From: Ruegeria arenilitoris
GTDB lineage: Bacteria; Pseudomonadota; Alphaproteobacteria; Rhodobacterales; Rhodobacteraceae
Assembly (NCBI RefSeq): GCF_013030985.1
Contig: NZ_WPYP01000001.1
Coordinates: 248,001 to 312,000, forward strand
Length of the DNA stretch: 64,000 bases
Direction: 5' to 3'
The notes under the pieces were generated by a model. The model was not told the DNA's origin. It did not search any database and saw only the letters and a program-made list of their open reading frames with translations. Within the stretch, counting starts at the first letter, position 1; each line of letters starts with the position of its first letter. The position numbers were made by a program, and so were the translations under genes. Of this stretch, positions 24,701-34,937 are shown one piece after another.

Positions 24701-25207
24701 TTAGAACGGGATCTCGTCGTCGTCGATGCCGCCGGATGCAGGGGCAGGGGCGCTGGACGGGCCACCGTAGGGGTCACCATAGCCACCACCGGCCTGACCG
24801 CCACCATAACCGCCCGACTGGCCGCCATAGCCACCACCGCCGCCGCCACCTTCACCGCGGGCGTCCAGCATCACCAGGGTCGAGCCGAACCCTTGCAGGA
24901 CCACCTCGGTGGAATACCGATCCTGACCGGATTGATCCTGCCACTTGCGGGTCTGCAACTGGCCTTCAAGGTAAACCTTGGAGCCTTTGCGCAGGTATTG
25001 CTCGGCCACACGGACAAGCCCTTCGTTGAAAATCGCGACCGAGTGCCACTCGGTTCGCTCGCGACGCTCACCTGTGTTGCGGTCCTTCCAGGTCTCGGAT
25101 GTGGCGATGCGCAGGTTACACACCTTGCCGCCGTTCTGGAATGTCCGGACCTCGGGATCGCGGCCAAGATTTCCGACCAGAATAACCTTGTTGACTGAAC
25201 CCGCCAT
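24701..25207 (-). CDS. ssb: Single-stranded DNA-binding protein
   Basis: A 168-residue SSB: an N-terminal OB fold ('[18 protein letters not shown]', 'NLRIATSE', '[13 protein letters not shown]'), a Gly/Gln-rich flexible linker from about residue 118, and the canonical acidic tip DDDEIPF that recruits DNA-repair partners. The ATG at 25207 gives the usual MAGSVNK start; the longer frame to 25264 adds an atypical extension. Divergent from the transglycosylase gene. Confidence 0.96.
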   Translation of the reverse strand: MAGSVNKVILVGNLGRDPEVRTFQNGGKVCNLRIATSETWKDRNTGERRERTEWHSVAIFNEGLVRVAEQYLRKGSKVYLEGQLQTRKWQDQSGQDRYSTEVVLQGFGSTLVMLDARGEGGGGGGGYGGQSGGYGGGQAGGGYGDPYGGPSSAPAPASGGIDDDEIPF

Positions 25208-25414
25208 GTATTTCCCCGTTCTGAATTGACGTTTGCGCGCCCGAATCTGGCGCAGTGTTTCCAAGCGACCCTATACGGCCTGCGTCGTGGTTGAAACACG
25301 GTTGATGTGGGTAACACTCAGCAAGAAAATACCAAGGCTTAGTTTACCAAGCTTTCATTTTTTACTGAAATATCTATACTCCACAGAGTTCCTGAACGAG
25401 CGAGATTGGCGTTA

Positions 25415-25999
25415 ATGCGATTTCTGGTTAGTTGTTTTTTGGTTGCGTGCTTTGCTCTGGTCTCGGTTCCGGTGACTGCGCAAACGCTGTCGACAAAAAG
25501 CCGGAAGGACATTTTTCTTAAGCAAGCCAAGGTGTTGGACTCGCGTGCCGCAACCCAATACCGCGATTCCGAGCGGCTAAAGCCTAAGAGAGCAAAGACC
25601 AGTGACAGCTTCAACAAGCGCTACACGGGAAAGTACCGGGGACAGTATATGACTCTGGCCCGACAGGCCGCGCGCAAGCACAATGTACCGGAAGAGCTGT
25701 TCCTGCGCCTGGTGCAGCAGGAAAGCGGCTGGAATCCCCATGCGAAATCGCACAAGGGCGCTTTGGGGCTGGCGCAGCTGATGCCTGGCACGGCGCGGCT
25801 TTTGGGTGTGAACCCACATGACCCGAAGCAGAATCTGGAAGGCGGGGCACGGTATTTGTCCTGGCAGTATCGCAAGTTCAAATCCTGGCGTCTGGCGCTG
25901 GCGGCCTATAACGCCGGGCCGCAGGCCGTTGAAAAGCACGGCGGCATTCCCCCGTACAAAGAAACCCAGAACTACGTGAAAGTGATCTGGGGCGGCTAA
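25415..25999 (+). CDS. Lytic transglycosylase (SLT domain)
   Basis: A 194-residue secreted peptidoglycan lyase. The signal peptide ends near residue 23 ('VPVTAQ'). The SLT catalytic core starts at about residue 78; Glu103 in '[10 protein letters not shown]' is the catalytic acid, followed by '[14 protein letters not shown]' (114-127) and '[12 protein letters not shown]', all diagnostic. ATG 25415 fits the signal peptide; the TTG at 25406 would add three residues. It is a small, single-domain MltE/Slt-like enzyme. Confidence 0.93.
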   Translation: MRFLVSCFLVACFALVSVPVTAQTLSTKSRKDIFLKQAKVLDSRAATQYRDSERLKPKRAKTSDSFNKRYTGKYRGQYMTLARQAARKHNVPEELFLRLVQQESGWNPHAKSHKGALGLAQLMPGTARLLGVNPHDPKQNLEGGARYLSWQYRKFKSWRLALAAYNAGPQAVEKHGGIPPYKETQNYVKVIWGG

Positions 26000-26012
26000 G
26001 CGATCTTTTCAG

Positions 26013-27010
26013 TCACATTGCACTAACTTCGCCGCGCATGCGGAAACTGGCCGTGATCAGCAACACAGTCAGCGCGCAGAGCATGGGCAGGCAAGCCGCA
26101 AGGATGGCGGTCTGGAAACTGGTAAACTGCGCGATCATTCCGACCGACGGTCCGGCGATCAGGGCTCCGAAAATCAGGCTGTTGACATAATGTGCATTGG
26201 CCCGGGCCATGCGTCCGTTCGCAAAGCTCTGAACGTAGGTCAGGCTGACCCCGGCAAACAATCCGTAATAGGCGCCTTCAAGTGCAGCCCCGACGGCCTT
26301 CGCGGACAGCCCCGAGACCTGCGACAGGACCAGAAACGCGCACAAACCCAGACCTCCGGACAAGATCAGCCCGGACAGGGGCGCAACCCGGCGCAGTAAG
26401 ATCGGTGTGGTCAGGATGATCGTAATCTCGGTTGCCGTTTTGATCGAAATGGACAGGCCGGGAGCGAAATCAGGCAGCCCGGCTTCGCGCACATAAAACA
26501 GGGGCAGGGCGCTGCTGCACAGCGCACACGCGGCCGAAAAGTACAGGCAGGCGGTCACCGCCAGCCACAATGCGTGGTCGGCTCCCGAATTGGTCTGGCG
26601 CGGATTCTCTGACACCTCGGCCCGGGCCGCGCGCGGCATTGTACGCCATCACAGTGCCGCCCAGATTGCGGTCGCGCCCAATGCAAAGACAAACGTCTGA
26701 TCCGCGCCCCATTGCCCAGCGACAACACAAACGCCAGCGCTGGACCCATCATCCAACCCAGCCAGGTCATCGCCCGCAGCCAAGCGTTGAACGAGGGGAT
26801 GTCGACCCCATAGCGCACGGCAAATTGGCGGTTAAGCGTCACGGTCAACAGGATTGCCAGCGCGCTGTAGATACTGATTTGTCACGGCGGGTAGCCAAGC
26901 TCTTGCACGGTATAGATCGGAATGAACGGACCCGTCATGCTGGCGCAAAACGTGCCGGACAGGTGCAGACCCAATATGGCCCGCGCACGACCGTCGGTGA
27001 GGAGTGTAAA
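26013..27010 (-). pseudogene. Decayed MFS (sugar-efflux-like) transporter gene
   Basis: The conceptual protein begins near 27005 ('ILGLHLSGTFCASMTGPFIPI'-like, read without a proper start), meets an in-frame TGA at 26882-26884 ('GYPP*QISIYS'), continues to 'VLSLGNG' near 26710, changes frame there, reads 'ADQTFVFALGATAIWAAL', hits a second TGA (26649-26651), and then stays open to 26013 with six more membrane helices. Both TGAs lie where Trp (TGG) would fit. One frameshift, two stops and no start make it non-functional. The SetA-type MFS assignment rests on general hydrophobic pattern. Confidence 0.82.
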
Positions 27011-27096
27011 AAATGTTCGCTATGAAACCGTGACCGCCGATCGCAGACCGGCGGATTTCTGAGCGCTATTAGAGTTTCGTATTAGAAATATGAGAA

Positions 27097-27121
27097 GGGC
27101 GCCGGTGTGTTTCCGGCGCCC
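27097..27121 (-). terminator. Terminator of the peptide-type ABC operon
   Basis: GGGCGCCGG (27097-27105) pairs perfectly with CCGGCGCCC (27113-27121) around a 7-base loop. On the minus strand it is followed by TTCTCATATTTC, moderately U-rich. It lies 21 bp behind the stop of the ATPase gene. Confidence 0.75.
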
Positions 27122-27141
27122 CTGATCTGCGGTTTTTCGGA

Positions 27142-29229
27142 TTATTCGGCCGCGATTTTAATGACCGGCTCCATGCGGGCCAGAATCTCTTCGGACAGGT
27201 GGCATTTGACCTGATGCCCGTCGGCCAGAGTTTTCACCGGCGGCACGTCGCGTTCACACATTCCGCCCGGTACTTCGGACTTCCACCGGCACCGTGTTTG
27301 GAACGGGCACCCCGGGGGTGGGTTCATCGCCGAAGGAATATCCCCTTCCAGTACGATATGCTGCTTTTCAATCGACGTATCCGCGATGGGAACGGCGCTC
27401 AGCAACGCTTCGGTATAGGGGTGATAGGGCGGGGCGAAGACCTGGTCCGTCGTGCCCAGTTCGACAACATGGCCCAGATACATAACCATCACCCGGTCAC
27501 TGAGATATCGTACGATGGACAGGTCGTGGCTGATGAACAGCAGCGTGGTCTTGTGCTCGCGCTGAATCTCCATCAGCAGGTCGGTCACCGCCGCTTGCAC
27601 CGATACGTCCAGCGCCGAGACCGGTTCGTCCGCGACCACGATCCGGGCGTCCCCGGCAAAGGCGCGGGCGATCCCGACGCGCTGTTTCTGCCCACCCGAC
27701 AGCTGTCGCGGCATCCGCTCCGCAAAGGCGCGGGGCAGTTTTACCAGATCCAGCAGTTCCAGCATCCGCTTCTTGCGCTCGGCCTCGGACTTGCCGACGC
27801 CGAAGATTTCCAGCGCGCGGATGATCTGACGACCAACGGTCATCGAGGGGTTCAGCGTGTCAAACGGGTTCTGGAACACCATCTGCACCTCGCCCACGGT
27901 CTTGGCGTCGCGTTCCTCGATTGGCACGGCCTCGATATTGCGGTTGTCCAGCAGAATCTGGCCGTCCGTCGCTGTCTCAAGCCCCATCAGCACCTTGGCG
28001 AAGGTGGATTTACCACAACCGGACTCGCCCACGATGGCCAGCGTCTCGGACTCGTGCGCCTCGAAACTCAGCGTCTCGTTGGCTTTCACAACCTTGGTCT
28101 CGCCACCGCCGAACAGGGCATTCGCGGCCACCTCATAGTATTTCTTGAGGTTTTCCATTTTCAGAACGGTCCGTCCGATCTCGGCCTTTTCCTTCTGTTC
28201 ACCCACGGTGATTGGCGCGTTCCAGTCGATCTCCTTGAACTTCAAACAGCGCGTGTGGTGGCGATCATTACCCGGCACCGGCTCCATCAGAATGTTGTGC
28301 GCGTCGCAGCGACCTTCTTCGAAATAGTCGCAGCGCGGGCCAAAGTTACAACCCGGCGGGCGCTCATGGGGCAGGGGGAAGTTCCCCGGGATGGCCACCA
28401 GAGGGCGCGCATTCTTGTCCGCCCCCGGCAGAGGGATCGAGCGGAACAACGCCTGCGTGTAGGGGTGCTGCATCTCGTCGAACACATCGTGGATCGAGCC
28501 GCGCTCGACCGCCTCACCTGAATACATCACACACAGCCGGTCGCAGGTTTCCAGAACCAGCCCGAGGTTGTGCGAAATGAACAGCATTGAGGTGCCGTAT
28601 TTCTTGCCCAAATCCTTGACCAGTTCGACCACGGCTGCCTCGACCGTCACGTCCAGGGCGGTCGTGGGTTCATCCAGGATCAACAGGGCCGGCTTCGACA
28701 TCAATGCCATAGCAATGACGATCCGCTGCTGCTGACCACCCGAAAGCTGGTGAGGGAACGAATTCAGCATCCGCTCGGGGTCGGGCAGGCGCACGTCGGT
28801 CACGACTTCCAGCGCACGGGCATAAGCCTCGTCAGTGCTGACGCCCTCGTGGATCATCGGCACTTCCATCAACTGCTTGCCGATCTTCATCGCCGGGTTC
28901 AGAGAGGCCATCGGCTCTTGATAGATCATGGCGATTTCGTTTCCACGAATGTCGCGCAACTCTTCTGTGGTCATCTCAGACAGGTCGCGGCCCTTGAATT
29001 TGATCGAGCCACCAACGATGCGCCCGTTCTTGCCAAGGTCCTGCATGACGCCGAGTGCCACTGTGGACTTGCCGCAACCGGACTCACCCACCAACCCGAC
29101 GGCTTCGCCGGGTTGCACACTGACCGAGAAATCCATCACCGCAGGGATCTCCCGAAGGCGGGTGAAAAACGAAATCGAAAGCTTGTCGATCTCTAGTATT
29201 GGCCCGTCATAATCCGCCAGTTTGTTCAT
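27142..29229 (-). CDS. Fused ABC ATPase (DppD-DppF type), 695 residues
   Basis: Two complete oligopeptide-family ATPases in one chain. The first has P-loop GESGCGKST (48-56), signature LSGGQQQR and Walker B 'ALLILDEPTTALD', then an oligo_HPY tail with Cys residues ('PPGCNFGPRCDYFEEGRC'). The second repeats GESGCGKST, LSGGQKQR, 'IVVADEPVSALD' and another HPY tail ('PPGCPFQTRCRW'). Normally these are two genes; one fused protein would occupy both sites under the permease pair. It is the last gene of the operon and is followed by a terminator. Confidence 0.94.
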   Translation of the reverse strand: MNKLADYDGPILEIDKLSISFFTRLREIPAVMDFSVSVQPGEAVGLVGESGCGKSTVALGVMQDLGKNGRIVGGSIKFKGRDLSEMTTEELRDIRGNEIAMIYQEPMASLNPAMKIGKQLMEVPMIHEGVSTDEAYARALEVVTDVRLPDPERMLNSFPHQLSGGQQQRIVIAMALMSKPALLILDEPTTALDVTVEAAVVELVKDLGKKYGTSMLFISHNLGLVLETCDRLCVMYSGEAVERGSIHDVFDEMQHPYTQALFRSIPLPGADKNARPLVAIPGNFPLPHERPPGCNFGPRCDYFEEGRCDAHNILMEPVPGNDRHHTRCLKFKEIDWNAPITVGEQKEKAEIGRTVLKMENLKKYYEVAANALFGGGETKVVKANETLSFEAHESETLAIVGESGCGKSTFAKVLMGLETATDGQILLDNRNIEAVPIEERDAKTVGEVQMVFQNPFDTLNPSMTVGRQIIRALEIFGVGKSEAERKKRMLELLDLVKLPRAFAERMPRQLSGGQKQRVGIARAFAGDARIVVADEPVSALDVSVQAAVTDLLMEIQREHKTTLLFISHDLSIVRYLSDRVMVMYLGHVVELGTTDQVFAPPYHPYTEALLSAVPIADTSIEKQHIVLEGDIPSAMNPPPGCPFQTRCRWKSEVPGGMCERDVPPVKTLADGHQVKCHLSEEILARMEPVIKIAAE

Positions 29230-29292
29230 CTGTGTTTCTCCTCGCGAGAGTCAGGGGTATCCCCTTCATCTGGCTAAAAATACCTCGGGGGT

Positions 29293-29311
29293 CCGGGGGC
29301 AGAGCCCCCGG
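29293..29311 (-). repeat. GC-rich hairpin between permease and ATPase genes
   Basis: CCGGGGGC (29293-29300) pairs with GCCCCCGG (29304-29311) over a 3-base loop, preceded by 'AAAATACCTCGGGGGT'. Such GC-rich hairpins are common between roseobacter genes (from memory, not checked). It may slow decay or damp transcription into the ATPase gene. Confidence 0.5.
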
Positions 29312-29322
29312 CCTCGATCACA

Positions 29323-30786
29323 TCAGTCCTTCAGACTTTCCTCGCGCAGACCGTCCGCCAGCAGGTTCAATCCCAGAACCAGTGACAACAGTGCCAGCGC
29401 AGGCGGCAGGGCCGGATGCAGGTAGATCGACAGCAGCTTGCGCCCCTCGTTGATCGTCGAACCCCAATCCGGGCTTTCTGGTGGCAGTCCAAGGCCGAAG
29501 AAGCCCAAGGTTCCCAGAAGAATGGTGGTGTAGCCAATCCGAAGACAGAAATCGACGATTAGCGGACCGCGGGCATTGGGCAGGATTTCCCACAGCATGA
29601 TGTACCAAGGGCCTTCGCCACGGGTCTGGGCCGCGGCCACGTAGTCCCGCGTTTTGATGTCCAGCGCCAAGCCCCGCACAATACGGAACACGGTGGGCGA
29701 GTTCACAAAGACCACCGAAACAAACACCACAAGGATACCGCCGGGGATGTCGAACAGGTCCAGATAGGTCGGCAGACCCCAGATTCCGTAACTGTCGGTG
29801 TTGATGATGTATCCACCGGTCGAGATCAGCGACAGGTACAGCCACAACGCGATGCCCAACACACCGATCAACAGCGGGGTGCGGAAATTCGGCCTTGTGT
29901 AAAAGCGCGAATTCAGCAGAACCGCAAGAAACAGGATCGGGAACACGAACAGCACCGCCGCCATATAATTCGGCACCCCGGTCGCCACGATTTCCGGAGT
30001 GACCAGCAGATAGAACAGCAGGATCACCGGGAAGGCGAGGATCAGGTTGGCAAGGAACGACAGGAGCGTGTCCAGACGGCCGCTGTAGAACCCGGCGGGC
30101 AGACCCAGAGTGATCCCGACCATGAAGGCAAACATGGTCGCCAGCGGAGCAATCTGCACCACGATCCATGCGCCTTTAACCATACGGCTGAACACATCGC
30201 GGGCCAGGTTGTCGCCGCCCAGCAGGTACCAGGCATATTCACCCTCACCAACAGAAGGCAGGGGCGTTCCGGGGACCTTGTTCTTCATACCCGAAACCTG
30301 ATCCAGAGGATCATGGGTGATGATCAGGTCCATGGCGCCGAAGATGCCGGTAAAGACCCAGAACATCACAAGGCCAAAGCCGATCATACCGATGGGGCTG
30401 TCGAACAGTTTGCCGTAGAGGCCAAGCTTGCGTTTGAAAGCAATCGACATGGCAAACAGGATGACCAACGACAGCCAGACAGGCAGGAACTGCTGTGAGA
30501 TCGCGCCGATGATGCCAGCGCTGGTGCCCATGAGAATACCCAGCACGATATAGGCCAAGGCCAGCGCAACACAGGCCGCAAAGCTGTATTGCAGCGCCTT
30601 CTGTGTCAGTCCGCGCAGGCCCGAGCTTGAGCTGATCGTACCATCGACATTTACGCTGACCGGGGATTCCGGCAGCACGATACTGCCAAGAATCCAGACG
30701 ACGATCGACACCAGAAGTGCCGCAATCGCGATCATCAGCAACGGGTTCAGGAGGGCGATAGAGCCGGTCCAGGTAAGTGGTTCCAT
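29323..30786 (-). CDS. ABC permease (DppC type) with long N-terminal extension
   Basis: A 487-residue permease; DppC-type proteins are usually about 300. The last ~280 residues hold the binding-protein-dependent transport domain, with the EAA loop region 'YVAAAQTRGEGPWYIMLWEILPNARGP'-like (described only as residues about 380-405). The first ~180 residues add several extra membrane helices ('LLMIAIAALLVSIVVWILG', 'FAACVALALAYIVLGI', 'LVILFAMSIAF') with no known role. It starts 13 bp after the DppB-type stop. Confidence 0.9.
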   Translation of the reverse strand: MEPLTWTGSIALLNPLLMIAIAALLVSIVVWILGSIVLPESPVSVNVDGTISSSSGLRGLTQKALQYSFAACVALALAYIVLGILMGTSAGIIGAISQQFLPVWLSLVILFAMSIAFKRKLGLYGKLFDSPIGMIGFGLVMFWVFTGIFGAMDLIITHDPLDQVSGMKNKVPGTPLPSVGEGEYAWYLLGGDNLARDVFSRMVKGAWIVVQIAPLATMFAFMVGITLGLPAGFYSGRLDTLLSFLANLILAFPVILLFYLLVTPEIVATGVPNYMAAVLFVFPILFLAVLLNSRFYTRPNFRTPLLIGVLGIALWLYLSLISTGGYIINTDSYGIWGLPTYLDLFDIPGGILVVFVSVVFVNSPTVFRIVRGLALDIKTRDYVAAAQTRGEGPWYIMLWEILPNARGPLIVDFCLRIGYTTILLGTLGFFGLGLPPESPDWGSTINEGRKLLSIYLHPALPPALALLSLVLGLNLLADGLREESLKD

Positions 30787-30799
30787 GATCTATCCCTCC

Positions 30800-31846
30800 T
30801 TACGAAATACGGATGCGCGGGTTGAGGTAGACATAGCCGATATCCGAGATCAGCTGCGTCACCAGCACCACAAAGACCGACACGACCGAAATCGCCAGCA
30901 GCAGCTGGATGTCGTTATTGCCCGCCGCTTGAACCAGCGCCCAGCCAAAGCCCTTATAGTTGAACAGGGTCTCGACGATCACAACGCCGTTCAGCAGCCA
31001 GGGGAACTGCAGCATGATCACGGTAAAGGGCGCGATCAGCGCGTTGCGCAATGCATGCTTCATCACGATGTTAGAGAAGGACACACCTTTCAGGCGCGCG
31101 GTTCGGATATATTGCGCTGTCATCACCTCGGTCATCGAAGCGCGGGTCATTCGGGCGATATAGCCCATCCCATAAAGCGCAATGGTCAACACTGGCAGGA
31201 AGAAGTTCTCAAAGGTTGGGTTTTCCATAGCCTGTGTTGCCGTGCCTTTGAACCACTTCAGACCCACCGCGGATGAGGTGAAGATGGCGATGAAAATCAC
31301 GCCGGACACATATTCCGGTGTCGCCGTGGTGGTGATCGCAAAGGTCGACAGGGTCCGGTCAGTGGCCGAACCTTCCTTCATTCCGGCCAGAACGCCAAGG
31401 ATCAGTGCCGAAGGGACCATCAGCAACATCACCCAGAACATCAGCCTGCCTGTCAGGCCCAGACGGGTTCCGACAACGGTCGAAACTTCCTCTTTGAAGA
31501 CAGTGGAATAGCCCCAATACCCTTGCAGGATGCCGCAGAACCTGGGGGCATCTTCTGCGGGCTGACCCGGTAGAATGCATCTGCCCTGAACAGAGCCGTC
31601 CTCATTCGTGTGCCGATAGGACGGCAGAACGCCCAGCCACTCGCCGTATTTGACCGGCGTCGGCTGAAGATACCCGTTCTTTTCCAGATAGCTTTCAACC
31701 TGCTCATCCGACATCCGGAAGTTGCCCTGCGTTTTCGCGAGCTTTTCAAGGTTCGGATAAAGGTTGGTGAGGAAAAAGACTAAGAATGTCAGACATAATG
31801 CTGTCATGAGCATGATGCCGACACGCTTTAGAATGAAAAGTCCCAT
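30800..31846 (-). CDS. ABC permease (DppB type)
   Basis: A 348-residue inner-membrane permease of the dipeptide/oligopeptide/nickel family: N-terminal helix 'LFILKRVGIMLMTALCLTF', a periplasmic loop, and five further helices. The EAA-like loop 'TARLKGVSFSNIVMKHALRNALIAP' type region lies at about residues 245-270. Start ATG 31846 (MGLFILKR) is preferred over the frame start at 31891, because family members begin with this helix. A hairpin separates it from the upstream binding-protein gene. Confidence 0.92.
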   Translation of the reverse strand: MGLFILKRVGIMLMTALCLTFLVFFLTNLYPNLEKLAKTQGNFRMSDEQVESYLEKNGYLQPTPVKYGEWLGVLPSYRHTNEDGSVQGRCILPGQPAEDAPRFCGILQGYWGYSTVFKEEVSTVVGTRLGLTGRLMFWVMLLMVPSALILGVLAGMKEGSATDRTLSTFAITTTATPEYVSGVIFIAIFTSSAVGLKWFKGTATQAMENPTFENFFLPVLTIALYGMGYIARMTRASMTEVMTAQYIRTARLKGVSFSNIVMKHALRNALIAPFTVIMLQFPWLLNGVVIVETLFNYKGFGWALVQAAGNNDIQLLLAISVVSVFVVLVTQLISDIGYVYLNPRIRIS

Positions 31847-31929
31847 ATTGGCCCCTGTTGGTAGGCTAGCGCGAAGATTTTTCGGCCCCACGCATTGCTG
31901 TTTTTTGTGTCGCCGCGTTCAGGACGAAA

Positions 31930-31953
31930 AGGCCGCGCCTTGAGGCGCGGCCT
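31930..31953 (-). terminator. Hairpin attenuator between binding protein and permease
   Basis: AGGCCGCGCC (31930-31939) pairs perfectly with GGCGCGGCCT (31944-31953), loop of four. On the minus strand it is followed by TTTTCG. Its position after the first gene of an ABC operon suggests a leaky terminator or mRNA stabiliser giving more binding protein than permease, as known for other such operons. Confidence 0.65.
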
Positions 31954-31966
31954 GATTGGTTTGGGT

Positions 31967-33637
31967 TTAGCTCACCAAGCCAAATTTATAGAGCTGGGGC
32001 AGGTCTGCGATGTGCTTTTCTACACCGACCATGTTGTCGCGGTGGTGACGCATCGCGGTCCGCCAATAGGGCTGGATGACCACGCCTTCGTCGATCATGA
32101 TCGCCTGCAGCTTGCCCATCACTTCGCGCCGTTGGTCCACATCAGAAATGGAGTTTGCTTGGGCCAGCAGTGTATCGAACTCTTCGTTCGAGAAACCGGA
32201 CTCGTTCCATGCAACGCCTGACTTGTAGGCCAGCGCAAGAATTTGCGTGCCAAGCGGGCGGTGGTTCCAGTTTGTCGAAGAGTATGGATACTTGGTCCAG
32301 TCATTCCAGAAGGTCGACCCTGGCAGAACCGTATGTTTGGCCTTGATGCCCGCGTCATTAAGCTGGGCAACCACGGCCGCAGTCGTGTTCCGGCGCCAAT
32401 CGTCATCGATGGACTGAACTTCGTGCTCGAAATCGCCCATACCGGCTTCGTCCATCAACGCTTTGGCTGCAGCCGGGTCATATGGAATACGGGGCACTTC
32501 CGAGTTGTATTCAGGGTGCATCGGACCAACGTGGCTGTTTTCGGCAACAATACCGTAGCCGGACATGCCGAGCTCCAGACAGACCGCGTTGTCGACAGCC
32601 ATCGCAAGGGCCTGACGTACACGTTTGTCGCCATAGATTTTGTTACCATCCGCATCTTCGGCCAACTGGTTGGGACGAATGACGATGGTGAAACCCGACG
32701 GGATTTCCGAGCGGACAAGGCCGATGCTGTCAAAGATGTCGACGAATTCACCGACCGACTCCCAGTTCATGTCGATTTCTTCGGCTTCATAGGCAGCAAG
32801 GAAAGCGGCCGGGTCGGTGCCGTAATCGATGAACTCGATCCTGTCGATATATCCGCCTTTACCGGCTTCATATCCCCACCAGTCAAAGCCTTCATTGCGA
32901 ACAAGAACACCTTTCACGCCAACTTCGTGGCTTTCAGGCAGCATGAAGCCGGTGCCGATCGGGTTGTCCAACATTGTGTTGGCGTCGTGGCTGCTGTGCA
33001 CGATTGCGCCGGGATAGTCAGCCATACCGGGGATGATTGTGATATCCGGGGCGTTGCACTTCAGTTTGACCGTGTGGCTGTCGACCACCGTAATAGCACC
33101 TTCCGCGGCTTGCTGGGTGCTCTCGTCGATCAGCGACGCCATCCGTGACGCCATCGAGTTGCCTTCGACCGAGGAATCGCACCACCCGGCGATATTGCGC
33201 GCAACATCTTCGGCGGTGAAATCGTCACCATTGTTCCATTTTACGCCCTGACGGACGTTCAGAGTGTACTCGGTGGCGTCGTCGTTGGCTTCCCAGCTTT
33301 CCAGAAGCATAGGCTTGAACGAGCCGTCGTTGTTGTACTCAACCAGATACTCGAGCCATCCCGCGGTGAAGGTAGCGATTTGTGTCCAGTCATAAGTCCG
33401 CGGATCTTTCAGCGCGCGAACTTCCATCTGATAGCGAATGGTACCGCCTCGTTGCGGCTCCTGCGCCGCAGCAGGTGATTGCAGGCCGATCATCCCGTAG
33501 GCCGCTGGTACGGCAACACCCAGCGCGGTGGCGCGGGCCAGGAATTCTCGCCGGTTCAGTTTGCCGTCCCGATACTCCTGAGCGTGCATTTCTGCTGCCC
33601 AGTGAATCGGTGCTCCCGTGATGGTTTGGTTTTTCAT
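31967..33637 (-). CDS. ABC substrate-binding protein, family 5, Tat-exported
   Basis: A 556-residue periplasmic binding protein. The N-terminus has a Tat-like motif NRREFLA (28-34), a hydrophobic stretch and cleavage near 'SPAAAQE' (about residue 58); the ~25 residues ahead of the twin Arg are unusually long. The mature part has the SBP_bac_5 pattern ('[16 protein letters not shown]', '[13 protein letters not shown]'). Ligands of the family are peptides, opines, nickel or glycosides; this one cannot be told. It heads the operon with the two permeases and the fused ATPase. Confidence 0.9.
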   Translation of the reverse strand: MKNQTITGAPIHWAAEMHAQEYRDGKLNRREFLARATALGVAVPAAYGMIGLQSPAAAQEPQRGGTIRYQMEVRALKDPRTYDWTQIATFTAGWLEYLVEYNNDGSFKPMLLESWEANDDATEYTLNVRQGVKWNNGDDFTAEDVARNIAGWCDSSVEGNSMASRMASLIDESTQQAAEGAITVVDSHTVKLKCNAPDITIIPGMADYPGAIVHSSHDANTMLDNPIGTGFMLPESHEVGVKGVLVRNEGFDWWGYEAGKGGYIDRIEFIDYGTDPAAFLAAYEAEEIDMNWESVGEFVDIFDSIGLVRSEIPSGFTIVIRPNQLAEDADGNKIYGDKRVRQALAMAVDNAVCLELGMSGYGIVAENSHVGPMHPEYNSEVPRIPYDPAAAKALMDEAGMGDFEHEVQSIDDDWRRNTTAAVVAQLNDAGIKAKHTVLPGSTFWNDWTKYPYSSTNWNHRPLGTQILALAYKSGVAWNESGFSNEEFDTLLAQANSISDVDQRREVMGKLQAIMIDEGVVIQPYWRTAMRHHRDNMVGVEKHIADLPQLYKFGLVS

Positions 33638-33946
33638 TAATGTCTCTCCCTGATGACATGTATTGTTTTGAAGAAGTCTGGAACCGCTCGAACCGGTCAG
33701 TTTCCGGCAGCAGGTTCTCGGATTGTCTGAGTTCTTGGTGTCCCCATGACACCATTCGGCCCCAGAAATCTGATGAGGTCAATGTTCGAAATCGTCATCT
33801 ATTGCACAAAAACGACATCCGCGAAGGTTGTTTGCCGTCGCGGCAGGTTCGGTTCGGGGTAAATCCGCCAATGTATACAGTGGTGAACTGGAATTTCCGC
33901 TTTTGGCGGGGAATCGTTCAAGAAAACAACTTAAGAAGTTTGTGTA
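33638..33946. other. 309-bp intergenic, promoter region of the ABC operon
   Basis: No gene seen. It lies between the ABC operon head and the 3' end of miaA (both on the minus strand), so it should contain the operon promoter and the end of the miaA transcript. No operator could be named. Confidence 0.45.
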
Positions 33947-34840
33947 TCATTTTGAGAAGTCGATCTGATTCCATTTTTTCATCCGCGCGCGGAACCAGGT
34001 GCGTTGGCGCTTGGCGAACTGACGGGTAGAGATTGTCGCGCGCTCTCGGGCAACATCCAAAGTCATCCTGCCGTCCAGATAGGCCATCAACTCGGGAACC
34101 CCGATGGCCTTGAACGCAGGCAATGATGGATCATAGCGGTCGCGCATCGCCTCGACCTCTTGCAGGGCGCCGGTATCCAGCATCTGGTCGAACCGCCGGG
34201 TGATGCGATCCAGCAGCCATTCCTTTTCCACATCAAAGACGATCGGGATCGTGTCGGACAGGTCCAGAACCGGAGGCGGAGTGTCGGCCTGCCAGTCGCT
34301 CAGGCTGCGCCCGGTGGCTTGCTGCACTTCCCAAGCGCGTTGTACGCGAGCGCGGTTTTGTGTGTCGATCCGATTCAGTGTCTTAGCATCGACGCCGGCA
34401 ATCAGTGCGGGCAGGTCTATCGCGTCGGCCTCGGCCCGCACCTCGGGCGGCGTGGCGGGGATATCGGCCATTCCCTCAGTCAGGGCCGAGAAATACAGGC
34501 CGGTACCACCTACGATGATCGGGCGTTGGCCCCCGGACAACAGCGGTGTCACCTCGCGCAGCCAATGTCCGGTGGAGTACTCCTGATCATAGGCGATGTG
34601 ACCGTATAGCAGATGCGGCCCGCGGGCTTCTTCTTCGGCTGACGGACGGGCCGAAATCACCCGCCAGCAATCATAGACCTGGCTGGCATCCGCGTTCACG
34701 ATCACACCGCCAAAGGTCTCGGCGATCTGCAAGGCCAGCGCCGATTTTCCAGAGGCTGTCGGCCCCGCGATCAGCACCGGTTTGTCGTCATTTATGGGGG
34801 GCAGGCGGTCCCAAATCTGCGATCTTTCGTTATTGGCCAT
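33947..34840 (-). CDS. miaA: tRNA dimethylallyltransferase
   Basis: A 297-residue enzyme that prenylates A37 of tRNAs reading U-starting codons. P-loop GPTASGKS is at residues 26-33, the '[11 protein letters not shown]' segment corresponds to the family DS(R/K)QVY motif, and '[14 protein letters not shown]' and '[13 protein letters not shown]' are both family hallmarks. ATG 34840 is preferred over the in-frame TTG at 34855. It is divergent from pyrH. Confidence 0.95.
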   Translation of the reverse strand: MANNERSQIWDRLPPINDDKPVLIAGPTASGKSALALQIAETFGGVIVNADASQVYDCWRVISARPSAEEEARGPHLLYGHIAYDQEYSTGHWLREVTPLLSGGQRPIIVGGTGLYFSALTEGMADIPATPPEVRAEADAIDLPALIAGVDAKTLNRIDTQNRARVQRAWEVQQATGRSLSDWQADTPPPVLDLSDTIPIVFDVEKEWLLDRITRRFDQMLDTGALQEVEAMRDRYDPSLPAFKAIGVPELMAYLDGRMTLDVARERATISTRQFAKRQRTWFRARMKKWNQIDFSK

Positions 34841-34937
34841 CCGGGTATGCCCCAATCCTCACCATCCGCATTGAACCTGCGGAGTTTTTGCTTCATTTTG
34901 CGCCGGAAATTAACCCCGTGCCAGCCCGGAGCGCAAT

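Noticed and set aside
26649..26884. TGA recoding (selenocysteine or Trp) in the MFS gene
   Set aside because: TGA serves as a normal stop in other genes of the window, and the same gene also has a frameshift, so decay is the simpler reading.
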